From: Plasmopara viticola
Lineage: Eukaryota; Oomycota; Peronosporomycetes; Peronosporales; Peronosporaceae
Reading direction: 5' to 3'
Assembly: GCA_001695595.3 (NCBI GenBank)
Contig: MBPM02000008.1
Coordinates: forward strand, 1,664,297-1,728,296
DNA length: 64,000 nt
The translations under genes and the position numbers were made by a program. The notes beneath the pieces are model-generated. The model was not told the DNA's origin, did no database searches, and worked only from the letters and a program-made list of their open reading frames with translations. Position 1 is the first letter of the stretch. Each line of letters starts with the position of its first letter. Of this stretch, positions 31,056-40,842 are shown piece by piece.

Positions 31056-31464
31056 TTTCTCAGACAATTATAACAAAACTCGTTCATCTCGCCCTCAGCA
31101 ATCGTGAGCAGTGTGTCTAATAATTTCATTGCTCTATTTATGCGTTATCAATAATACACTATCAAACCTCCATTACGGCGTAAGATAAAATATAGACCTT
31201 TTTTAGCTAGCTTGACTAGTAGAGGGATACACCCAAGATACTTCCGTCTCTATTAGCATTTAACTTTATCGGTGGTGCCCTTTTAAGCGTACCTCCTTTT
31301 GAAACTCCCGATTTCTCCGATAAAGTTAGAACTATAGCGGTAAGTTATCAGCAAAATTCGGGCTCCCCATAAAACCCAATTAAGTACACCCAGGCCATAG
31401 CGATGGCGTGCAGACTGTTTCGTGTGATGGCAATGTAGATAGTGTGTTGTCGTCGGCAGCAATT

Positions 31465-31536
31465 GCCCCTATAGCTCAGTGGTAGAGCACCCGCTTAGTA
31501 AGCGGAAGGTCGGTAGTTCAATCCTGCCTGGGGGCA
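31465..31536 (+). tRNA. tRNA-Thr(AGT)
   Basis: Consensus 72-nt gene. Confidence 0.96.
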
Positions 31537-31940
31537 TTTCTCAGACAATTATAACAAAACTCGTTCATCTCGCCCTCAGCAATCGTGAGCAGTGTGTCTA
31601 ATAATTTCATTGCTCTATTTATGCGTTATCAATAATACACTATCAAACCATTACGGCGTAAGATAAAATATAGACCTTTTTAGCTAGCTTGACTAGTAGA
31701 GGGATACACCCAAGATACTTCCGTCTCTATTAGCATTTAACTTTATCGGTGGTGCCCTTTTAAGCGTACCTCCTTTTGAAACTCCCGATTTCTCCGATAA
31801 AGTTAGAACTATAGCGGTAAGTTATCAGCAAAATTCGGGCTCCCCATAAACCCAATTAAGTACACCCAGGCCATAGCGATGGCGTGCAGACTGTTTCGTG
31901 TGATGGCAATGTAGATAGTGTGTTGTCGTCGGCAGCAATT

Positions 31941-32012
31941 GCCCCTATAGCTCAGTGGTAGAGCACCCGCTTAGTAAGCGGAAGGTCGGTAGTTCAATCC
32001 TGCCTGGGGGCA
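31941..32012 (+). tRNA. tRNA-Thr(AGT)
   Basis: Consensus 72-nt gene. Confidence 0.96.
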
Positions 32013-32420
32013 TTTCTCAGACAATTATAACAAAACTCGTTCATCTCGCCCTCAGCAATCGTGAGCAGTGTGTCTAATAATTTCATTGCTCTATTTATGC
32101 GTTATCAATAATACACTATCAAACCTCCATTACGGCGTAAGATAAAATATAGACCTTTTTAGCTAGCTTGACTAGTAGAGGGATACACCCAAGATACTTC
32201 CGTCTCTATTAGCATTTAACTTTATCGGTGGTGCCCTTTTAAGCGTACCTCCTTTTGAAACTCCCGATTTCTCCGATAAAGTTAGAACTATAGCGGTAAG
32301 TTATCAGCAAAATTCGGGCTCCCCATAAAACCCAATTAAGTATACCCAGGCCATAGCGATGGCGTGCAGACTGTTTCGTGTGATGGCAATGTAGATAGTG
32401 TGTTGTCGTCGGCAGCAATT

Positions 32421-32492
32421 GCCCCTATAGCTCAGTGGTAGAGCACCCGCTTAGTAAGCGGAAGGTCGGTAGTTCAATCCTGCCTGGGGGCA
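32421..32492 (+). tRNA. tRNA-Thr(AGT)
   Basis: Consensus 72-nt gene. Confidence 0.96.
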
Positions 32493-32898
32493 TTTCTCAG
32501 ACAATTATAACAAAACTCGTTCATCTCGCCCTCAGCAATCGTGAGCAGTGTGTCTAATAATTTCATTGCTCTATTTATGCGTTATCAATAATACACTATC
32601 AAACCTCCATTACGGCGTAAGATAAAATATAGACCTTTTAGCTAGCTTGACTAGTAGAGGGATACACCCAAGATACTTCCGTCTCTATTAGCATTTAACT
32701 TTATCGGTGGTGCCCTTTTAAGCGTACCTCCTTTTGAAACTCCCGATTTCTCCGATAAAGTTAGAACTATAGCGGTAAGTTATCAGCAAAATTCGGGCTC
32801 CCCATAAACCCAATTAAGTACACCCAGGCCATAGCGATGGCGTGCAGACTGTTTCGTGTGATGGCAATGTAGATAGTGTGTTGTCGTCGGCAGCAATT

Positions 32899-32970
32899 GC
32901 CCCTATAGCTCAGTGGTAGAGCACCCGCTTAGTAAGCGGAAGGTCGGTAGTTCAATCCTGCCTGGGGGCA
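32899..32970 (+). tRNA. tRNA-Thr(AGT)
   Basis: Consensus 72-nt gene. Confidence 0.96.
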
Positions 32971-33376
32971 TTTCTCAGACAATTATAACAAAACTCGTTC
33001 ATCTCGCCCTCAGCAATCGTGAGCAGTGTGTCTAATAATTTCATTGCTCTATTTATGCGTTATCAATAATACACTATCAAACCTTTATTACGGCGTAAGA
33101 TAAAATATAGACCTTTTAGCTAGCTTGACTAGTAGAGGGATACACCCAAGATACTTCCGTCTCTATTAGCATTTAACTTTATCGGTGGTGCCCTTTTAAG
33201 CGTACCTCCTTTTGAAACTCCCGATTTCTCCGATAAAGTTAGAACTATAGCGGTAAGTTATCAGCAAAATTCGGGCTCCCCATAAAACCCAATAAGTACA
33301 CCCAGGCCATAGCGATGGCGTGCAGACTGTTTCGTGTGATGGCAATGTAGATAGTGTGTTGTCGTCGGCAGCAATT

Positions 33377-33448
33377 GCCCCTATAGCTCAGTGGTAGAGC
33401 ACCCGCTTAGTAAGCGGAAGGTCGGTAGTTCAATCCTGCCTGGGGGCA
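33377..33448 (+). tRNA. tRNA-Thr(AGT)
   Basis: Consensus 72-nt gene. Confidence 0.96.
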
Positions 33449-33857
33449 TTTCTCAGACAATTATAACAAAACTCGTTCATCTCGCCCTCAGCAATCGTGA
33501 GCAGTGTGTCTAATAATTTCATTGCTCTATTTATGCGTTATCAATAATACACTATCAAACCTCCATTACGGCGTAAGATAAAATATAGACCTTTTTTAGC
33601 TAGCTTGACTAGTAGAGGGATACACCCAAGATACTTCCGTCTCTATTAGCATTTAACTTTATCGGTGGTGCCCTTTTAAGCGTACCTCCTTTTGAAACTC
33701 CCGATTTCTCCGATAAAGTTAGAACTATAGCGGTAAGTTATCAGCAAAATTCGGGCTCCCCATAAAACCCAATTAAGTACACCCAGGCCATAGCGATGGC
33801 GTGCAGACTGTTTCGTGTGATGGCAATGTAGATAGTGTGTTGTCGTCGGCAGCAATT

Positions 33858-33929
33858 GCCCCTATAGCTCAGTGGTAGAGCACCCGCTTAGTAAGCGGAA
33901 GGTCGGTAGTTCAATCCTGCCTGGGGGCA
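33858..33929 (+). tRNA. tRNA-Thr(AGT)
   Basis: Consensus 72-nt gene. Confidence 0.96.
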
Positions 33930-34337
33930 TTTCTCAGACAATTATAACAAAACTCGTTCATCTCGCCCTCAGCAATCGTGAGCAGTGTGTCTAATAATTT
34001 CATTGCTCTATTTATGCGTTATCAATAATACACTATCAAACCTCCATTACGGCGTAAGATAAAATATAGACCTTTTTTAGCTAGCTTGACTAGTAGAGGG
34101 ATACACCCAAGATACTTCCGTCTCTATTAGCATTTAACTTTATCGGTGGTGCCCTTTTAAGCGTACCTCCTTTTGAAACTCCCGATTTCTCCGATAAAGT
34201 TAGAACTATAGCGGTAAGTTATCAGCAAAATTCGGGCTCCCCATAAACCCAATTAAGTACACCCAGGCCATAGCGATGGCGTGCAGACTGTTTCGTGTGA
34301 TGGCAATGTAGATAGTGTGTTGTCGTCGGCAGCAATT

Positions 34338-34409
34338 GCCCCTATAGCTCAGTGGTAGAGCACCCGCTTAGTAAGCGGAAGGTCGGTAGTTCAATCCTGC
34401 CTGGGGGCA
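34338..34409 (+). tRNA. tRNA-Thr(AGT)
   Basis: Consensus 72-nt gene. Confidence 0.96.
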
Positions 34410-34814
34410 TTTCTCAGACAATTATAACAAAACTCGTTCATCTCGCCCTCAGCAATCGTGAGCAGTGTGTCTAATAATTTCATTGCTCTATTTATGCGTT
34501 ATCAATAATACACTATCATACCTTTATTACGGCGTAAGATAAAATATAGACCATTAGCTAGCTTGACTAGTAGAGGGATACACCCAAGATACTTCCGTCT
34601 CTATTAGCATTTAACTTTATCGGTGGTGCCCTTTTAAGCGTACCTCCTTTTGAAACTCCCGATTTCTCCGATAAAGTTAGAACTATAGCGGTAAGTTATC
34701 AGCAAAATTCGGGCTCCCCATAAAACCCAATAAGTACACCCAGGCCATAGCGATGGCGTGCAGACTGTTTCGTGTGATGGCAATGTAGATAGTGTGTTGT
34801 CGTCGGCAGCAATT

Positions 34815-34886
34815 GCCCCTATAGCTCAGTGGTAGAGCACCCGCTTAGTAAGCGGAAGGTCGGTAGTTCAATCCTGCCTGGGGGCA
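34815..34886 (+). tRNA. tRNA-Thr(AGT)
   Basis: Consensus gene. The T run of the monomer before it is shortened (agaccattagc). Confidence 0.96.
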
Positions 34887-35288
34887 TTTCTCAGACAATT
34901 ATAACAAAACTCGTTCATCTCGCCCTCAGCAATCGTGAGCAGTGTGTCTAATAATTTCTCTGTTTATGCGTTATCAATAATACACTATCAACCTCCATTA
35001 CGGCGTAAGATAAAATATAGACCACTTTTAGCTAGCTTGACTAGTAGAGGGATACACCCAAGATACTTCCGTCTCTATTAGCATTTAACTTTATCGGTGG
35101 TGCCCTTTTAAGCGTACCTCCTTTTGAAACTCCCGATTTCTCCGATAAAGTTAGAACTATAGCGGTAAGTTATCAGCAAAATTCGGGCTCCCCATAAAAC
35201 CCAATTAAGTACCCCAGGCCATAGCGATGGCGTGCAGACTGTTTCGTGTGATGGCAATGTAGATAGTGTGTTGTCGTCGGCAGCAATT

Positions 35289-35360
35289 GCCCCTATAGCT
35301 CAGTGGTAGAGCACCCGCTTAGTAAGCGGAAGGTCGGTAGTTCAATCCTGCCTGGGGGCA
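35289..35360 (+). tRNA. tRNA-Thr(AGT)
   Basis: Consensus 72-nt gene. Confidence 0.96.
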
Positions 35361-35768
35361 TTTCTCAGACAATTATAACAAAACTCGTTCATCTCGCCCT
35401 CAGCAATCGTGAGCAGTGTGTCTAATAATTTCATTGCTCTATTTATGCGTTATCAATAATACACTATCATACCTTTATTACGGCGTAAGATAAAATATAG
35501 ACCACTTTTAGCTAGCTTGACTAGTAGAGGGATACACCCAAGATACTTCCGTCTCTATTAGCATTTAACTTTATCGGTGGTGCCCTTTTAAGCGTACCTC
35601 CTTTTGAAACTCCCGATTTCTCCGATAAAGTTAGAACTATAGCGGTAAGTTATCAGCAAAATTCGGGCTCCCCATAAAACCCAATAAGTACACCCAGGCC
35701 ATAGCGATGGCGTGCAGACTGTTTCGTGTGATGGCAATGTAGATAGTGTGTTGTCGTCGGCAGCAATT

Positions 35769-35840
35769 GCCCCTATAGCTCAGTGGTAGAGCACCCGCTT
35801 AGTAAGCGGAAGGTCGGTAGTTCAATCCTGCCTGGGGGCA
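35769..35840 (+). tRNA. tRNA-Thr(AGT)
   Basis: Consensus 72-nt gene. Confidence 0.96.
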
Positions 35841-36249
35841 TTTCTCAGACAATTATAACAAAACTCGTTCATCTCGCCCTCAGCAATCGTGAGCAGTGTG
35901 TCTAATAATTTCATTGCTCTATTTATGCGTTATCAATAATACACTATCAAACCTCCATTACGGCGTAAGATAAAATATAGACCTTTTTTAGCTAGCTTGA
36001 CTAGTAGAGGGATACACCCAAGATACTTCCGTCTCTATTAGCATTTAACTTTATCGGTGGTGCCCTTTTAAGCGTACCTCCTTTTGAAACTCCCGATTTC
36101 TCCGATAAAGTTAGAACTATAGCGGTAAGTTATCAGCAAAATTCGGGCTCCCCATAAAACCCAATTAAGTACACCCAGGCCATAGCGATGGCGTGCAGAC
36201 TGTTTCGTGTGATGGCAATGTAGATAGTGTGTTGTCGTCGGCAGCAATT

Positions 36250-36321
36250 GCCCCTATAGCTCAGTGGTAGAGCACCCGCTTAGTAAGCGGAAGGTCGGTA
36301 GTTCAATCCTGCCTGGGGGCA
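36250..36321 (+). tRNA. tRNA-Thr(AGT)
   Basis: Consensus 72-nt gene. Confidence 0.96.
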
Positions 36322-36730
36322 TTTCTCAGACAATTATAACAAAACTCGTTCATCTCGCCCTCAGCAATCGTGAGCAGTGTGTCTAATAATTTCATTGCTC
36401 TATTTATGCGTTATCAATAATACACTATCAAACCTCCATTACGGCGTAAGATAAAATATAGACCTTTTTTAGCTAGCTTGACTAGTAGAGGGATACACCC
36501 AAGATACTTCCGTCTCTATTAGCATTTAACTTTATCGGTGGTGCCCTTTTAAGCGTACCTCCTTTTGAAACTCCCGATTTCTCCGATAAAGTTAGAACTA
36601 TAGCGGTAAGTTATCAGCAAAATTCGGGCTCCCCATAAAACCCAATTAAGTACACCCAGGCCATAGCGATGGCGTGCAGACTGTTTCGTGTGATGGCAAT
36701 GTAGATAGTGTGTTGTCGTCGGCAGCAATT

Positions 36731-36802
36731 GCCCCTATAGCTCAGTGGTAGAGCACCCGCTTAGTAAGCGGAAGGTCGGTAGTTCAATCCTGCCTGGGGG
36801 CA
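36731..36802 (+). tRNA. tRNA-Thr(AGT)
   Basis: Consensus 72-nt gene. Confidence 0.96.
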
Positions 36803-37210
36803 TTTCTCAGACAATTATAACAAAACTCGTTCATCTCGCCCTCAGCAATCGTGAGCAGTGTGTCTAATAATTTCATTGCTCTATTTATGCGTTATCAATA
36901 ATACACTATCAAACCTCCATTACGGCGTAAGATAAAATATAGACCACTTTTAGCTAGCTTGACTAGTAGAGGGATACACCCAAGATACTTCCGTCTCTAT
37001 TAGCATTTAACTTTATCGGTGGTGCCCTTTTAAGCGTACCTCCTTTTGAAACTCCCGATTTCTCCGATAAAGTTAGAACTATAGCGGTAAGTTATCAGCA
37101 AAATTCGGGCTCCCCATAAACCCAATTAAGTACACCCAGGCCATAGCGATGGCGTGCAGACTGTTTCGTGTGATGGCAATGTAGATAGTGTGTTGTCGTC
37201 GGCAGCAATT

Positions 37211-37282
37211 GCCCCTATAGCTCAGTGGTAGAGCACCCGCTTAGTAAGCGGAAGGTCGGTAGTTCAATCCTGCCTGGGGGCA
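37211..37282 (+). tRNA. tRNA-Thr(AGT)
   Basis: Consensus 72-nt gene. Confidence 0.96.
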
Positions 37283-37689
37283 TTTCTCAGACAATTATAA
37301 CAAAACTCGTTCATCTCGCCCTCAGCAATCGTGAGCAGTGTGTCTAATAATTTCATTGCTCTATTTATGCGTTATCAATAATACACTATCAAACCTCCAT
37401 TACGGCGTAAGATAAAATATAGACCTTTTAGCTAGCTTGACTAGTAGAGGGATACACCCAAGATACTTCCGTCTCTATTAGCATTTAACTTTATCGGTGG
37501 TGCCCTTTTAAGCGTACCTCCTTTTGAAACTCCCGATTTCTCCGATAAAGTTAGAACTATAGCGGTAAGTTATCAGCAAAATTCGGGCTCCCCATAAAAC
37601 CCAATTAAGTACACCCAGGCCATAGCGATGGCGTGCAGACTGTTTCGTGTGATGGCAATGTAGATAGTGTGTTGTCGTCGGCAGCAATT

Positions 37690-37761
37690 GCCCCTATAGC
37701 TCAGTGGTAGAGCACCCGCTTAGTAAGCGGAAGGTCGGTAGTTCAATCCTGCCTGGGGGCA
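37690..37761 (+). tRNA. tRNA-Thr(AGT)
   Basis: Consensus 72-nt gene. Confidence 0.96.
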
Positions 37762-38168
37762 TTTCTCAGACAATTATAACAAAACTCGTTCATCTCGCCC
37801 TCAGCAATCGTGAGCAGTGTGTCTAATAATTTCATTGCTCTATTTATGCGTTATCAATAATACACTATCAAACCTCCATTACGGCGTAAGATAAAATATA
37901 GACCTTTTTAGCTAGCTTGACTAGTAGAGGGATACACCCAAGATACTTCCGTCTCTATTAGCATTTAACTTTATCGGTGGTGCCCTTTTAAGCGTACCTC
38001 CTTTTGAAACTCCCGATTTCTCCGATAAAGTTAGAACTATAGCGGTAAGTTATCAGCAAAATTCGGGCTCCCCATAAAACCCAATAAGTACACCCAGGCC
38101 ATAGCGATGGCGTGCAGACTGTTTCGTGTGATGGCAATGTAGATAGTGTGTTGTCGTCGGCAGCAATT

Positions 38169-38240
38169 GCCCCTATAGCTCAGTGGTAGAGCACCCGCTT
38201 AGTAAGCGGAAGGTCGGTAGTTCAATCCTGCCTGGGGGCA
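38169..38240 (+). tRNA. tRNA-Thr(AGT)
   Basis: Consensus 72-nt gene. Confidence 0.96.
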
Positions 38241-38644
38241 TTTCTCAGACAATTATAACAAAACTCGTTCATCTCGCCCTCAGCAATCGTGAGCAGTGTG
38301 TCTAATAATTTCATTGCTCTATTTATGCGTTATCAATAATACACTATCAAACCTCCATTACGGCGTAAGATAAAATATAGACCTTTTTTAGCTAGCTTGA
38401 CTAGTAGAGGGATACACCCAAGATACTTCCGTCTCTATTAGCATTTAACTTTATCGGTGGTGCCCTTTTAAGCGTACCTCCTTTTGAAACTCCCGATTTC
38501 TCCGATAAAGTTAGAACTATAGCGGTAAGTTATCAGCAAAATTCGGGCTCCCCATAAAACCCAATAAGTACACCCAGGCCATAGCGATGGCGTGCAGACT
38601 GTTTCGTGTGATGGCAATGTAGATAGTGTGTTGTCGTAGCAATT

Positions 38645-38716
38645 GCCCCTATAGCTCAGTGGTAGAGCACCCGCTTAGTAAGCGGAAGGTCGGTAGTTCA
38701 ATCCTGCCTGGGGGCA
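38645..38716 (+). tRNA. tRNA-Thr(AGT)
   Basis: Consensus gene; intermediate upstream spacer (gttgtcgtagcaatt). Confidence 0.96.
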
Positions 38717-39124
38717 TTTCTCAGACAATTATAACAAAACTCGTTCATCTCGCCCTCAGCAATCGTGAGCAGTGTGTCTAATAATTTCATTGCTCTATTT
38801 ATGCGTTATCAATAATACACTATCAAACCTCCATTACGGCGTAAGATAAAATATAGACCTTTTTTAGCTAGCTTGACTAGTAGAGGGATACACCCAAGAT
38901 ACTTCCGTCTCTATTAGCATTTAACTTTATCGGTGGTGCCCTTTTAAGCGTACCTCCTTTTGAAACTCCCGATTTCTCCGATAAAGTTAGAACTATAGCG
39001 GTAAGTTATCAGCAAAATTCGGGCTCCCCATTAAACCCAATAAGTACACCCAGGCCATAGCGATGGCGTGCAGACTGTTTCGTGTGATGGCAATGTAGAT
39101 AGTGTGTTGTCGTCGGCAGCAATT

Positions 39125-39196
39125 GCCCCTATAGCTCAGTGGTAGAGCACCCGCTTAGTAAGCGGAAGGTCGGTAGTTCAATCCTGCCTGGGGGCA
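39125..39196 (+). tRNA. tRNA-Thr(AGT)
   Basis: Consensus 72-nt gene. Confidence 0.96.
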
Positions 39197-39605
39197 TTTC
39201 TCAGACAATTATAACAAAACTCGTTCATCTCGCCCTCAGCAATCGTGAGCAGTGTGTCTAATAATTTCATTGCTCTATTTATGCGTTATCAATAATACAC
39301 TATCAAACCTCCATTACGGCGTAAGATAAAATATAGACCTTTTTTAGCTAGCTTGACTAGTAGAGGGATACACCCAAGATACTTCCGTCTCTATTAGCAT
39401 TTAACTTTATCGGTGGTGCCCTTTTAAGCGTACCTCCTTTTGAAACTCCCGATTTCTCCGATAAAGTTAGAACTATAGCGGTAAGTTATCAGCAAAATTC
39501 GGGCTCCCCATTAAACCCAAATAAGTACACCCAGGCCATAGCGATGGCGTGCAGACTGTTTCGTGTGATGGCAATGTAGATAGTGTGTTGTCGTCGGCAG
39601 CAATT

Positions 39606-39677
39606 GCCCCTATAGCTCAGTGGTAGAGCACCCGCTTAGTAAGCGGAAGGTCGGTAGTTCAATCCTGCCTGGGGGCA
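39606..39677 (+). tRNA. tRNA-Thr(AGT)
   Basis: Consensus gene; last complete tRNA before LINE copy 2. Confidence 0.96.
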
Positions 39678-40078
39678 TTTCTCAGACAATTATAACAAAA
39701 CTCGTTCATCTCGCCCTCAGCAATCGTGAGCAGTGTGTCTAATAATTTCATTGCTCTATTTATGCGTTATCAATAATACACTATCAAACCTCCATTACGG
39801 CGTAAGATAAAATATAGACCTTTTTAGCTAGCTTGACTAGTAGAGGGATACACCCAAGATACTTCCGTCTCTATTAGCATTTAACTTTATCGGTGGTGCC
39901 CTTTTAAGCGTACCTCCTTTTGAAACTCCCGATTTCTCCGATAAAGTTAGAACTATAGCGGTAAGTTATCAGCAAAATTCGGGCTCCCCATTAAACCCAA
40001 ATAAGTATACCCAGGCCATAGCGATGGCGTGCAGACTGTTTCGTGTGATGGCAATGTAGATAGTGTGTTTTAGCAATT

Positions 40079-40094
40079 GCCCCTATAGCTCAGT
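40079..40094 (+). repeat. Target-site duplication, left of LINE copy 2
   Basis: tRNA-Thr bases 1-16, repeated at 47685-47700 on the far side of the element. The cut point is the same as for LINE copies 1 and 3. Confidence 0.92.
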
Positions 40095-40102
40095 TTAAAG
40101 TT

Positions 40103-40123
40103 GTCTATATTAATTTTATAGAC
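40103..40123 (-). other. 3'-terminal hairpin of LINE copy 2
   Basis: Stem GTCTATA/TATAGAC with a 7-base loop, 8 bases from the junction. The stem's last base pair differs from LINE copy 1 on both strands, which supports a maintained helix. Confidence 0.7.
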
Positions 40124-40473
40124 GATTGACTAATCAACTTGCCTGACCTAATATCTAATTTGAACTAATTCTGTGTAATGTACATAATCTAGTGTAAAGT
40201 TGGTGTGTAGGGTTTCGGTTCTACATTTTGCCCTGTTTTGAATCAGAAAATGGCGTGCTGGACCCTCCACGCGGGTCGAAATTTCTCGATAGCTACTGCG
40301 AGTTAAGTGCTGGTGCTTCGGCCATATGTGCAGCATATATATAGCCAGGTGTGTACCAACTGGCTGCACGTGTAGTTCACTCTGGCGCCGAAACGCACGA
40401 CTGGTCCTCTAGCTCACTGTCGCTTCGTTCCGCCTCCAGACCGTCACTTTCCTCGAGCCGGCTCTAAAGCGGG

Positions 40474-40545
40474 CTCTCCTCAGGGCTCATGCCCCCCGTC
40501 CCCCTTTCGGGTGCAGCCGGAGACAACACAGTCCGCAGAGGAGAG
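40474..40545 (-). ncRNA. Conserved structured element, LINE copy 2, unit 1
   Basis: The 59-base core differs at one position from that in LINE copy 1. The arms are CTCTCCTC and GAGGAGAG, a perfect 8-bp helix extendable to 11 bp with one G-U. The arm bases differ from family A but still pair. Confidence 0.55.
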
Positions 40546-40614
40546 CTCGGTTTAAGCCGGCGAGTCGAGCTTCAGTATGGAGGGGTCCGGGACTTTCCTC
40601 AAGCCGGCATTTAA

Positions 40615-40695
40615 GTGAACTCCCTCTGGGCTCATGCCCCCCGTCCCCCTTTCGGGTGCAGCCGGAGACAACACAGTCCGCAGAGGAGAGTCCAC
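40615..40695 (-). ncRNA. Conserved structured element, LINE copy 2, unit 2
   Basis: The same core, bracketed by GTGAACTCCCTCTG and CAGAGGAGAGTCCAC, which pair with one bulge and one mismatch. Confidence 0.55.
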
Positions 40696-40819
40696 TTTTA
40701 GCCGGCGAGTACTGGAGTTGCTGGACGCTTGAGCCTTAGCCGGCAAATTCGAAAGTGAATAATAAAACTGGTGGCGGACAAAAATCCCTCCAAACAGCAT
40801 ACCATGCTATCTGAAAGGA

Positions 40820-40832
40820 TTTTTTTTTTTTT
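40820..40832 (-). other. Internal poly(A) tract after the ORF2 stop
   Basis: Thirteen T on the plus strand, ten bases beyond the ORF2 stop and over 700 bp from the 3' end of the element. Confidence 0.8.
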
Positions 40833-40842
40833 GGACACCCAG

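Larger units (their letters stand above)
19518..40094 (+). repeat. tRNA-Thr tandem array B, homogeneous core
   Basis: 43 monomers of 472-482 bp between LINE copies 1 and 2, with no SINE. Nearly all variation lies in a few hot spots: the T-run length before agctagc (T4 to T6, or acttttagc), aaaccc(a)atta/aaataagta, cacccagg/tacccagg, and gtcgtcggcagcaatt versus tttagcaatt before the tRNA. Such uniformity is what concerted evolution by unequal exchange produces. The spacers hold no coding frame and no other RNA gene that I recognise. Confidence 0.97.
40445..40736 (-). repeat. Tandem ~146-bp repeat in the LINE copy 2 3' UTR
   Basis: Two units beginning actttcctc(g/a)agccggc at about 40445 and 40591. 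Each contains the conserved 59-base element, flanked by agccggc motifs. A third agccggc begins at 40738. Confidence 0.8.
40095..40842 (-). other. LINE copy 2 3' UTR
   Basis: No credible protein gene. From the ORF2 stop outward it contains a poly(A) tract (T13 at 40820-40832 on the plus strand), a partial copy of the element's own 5' terminus (40737-40757), two ~146-bp tandem units (40445-40736), about 320 bp of unrecognised sequence, and the terminal hairpin at 40103-40123. Confidence 0.75.

Noticed and set aside
19518..40094. A CRISPR-like regular repeat
   Set aside because: The period is ~480 bp, the whole unit is repeated, and there are no short unique spacers or cas genes; it is a tRNA tandem array.
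40552..40800. 82-residue minus-strand frame in the LINE 2 3' UTR as a gene
   Set aside because: It covers one of the tandem modules and its only conserved part is the structured element; it may be a remnant of ORF3 but shows no chromodomain or protease.
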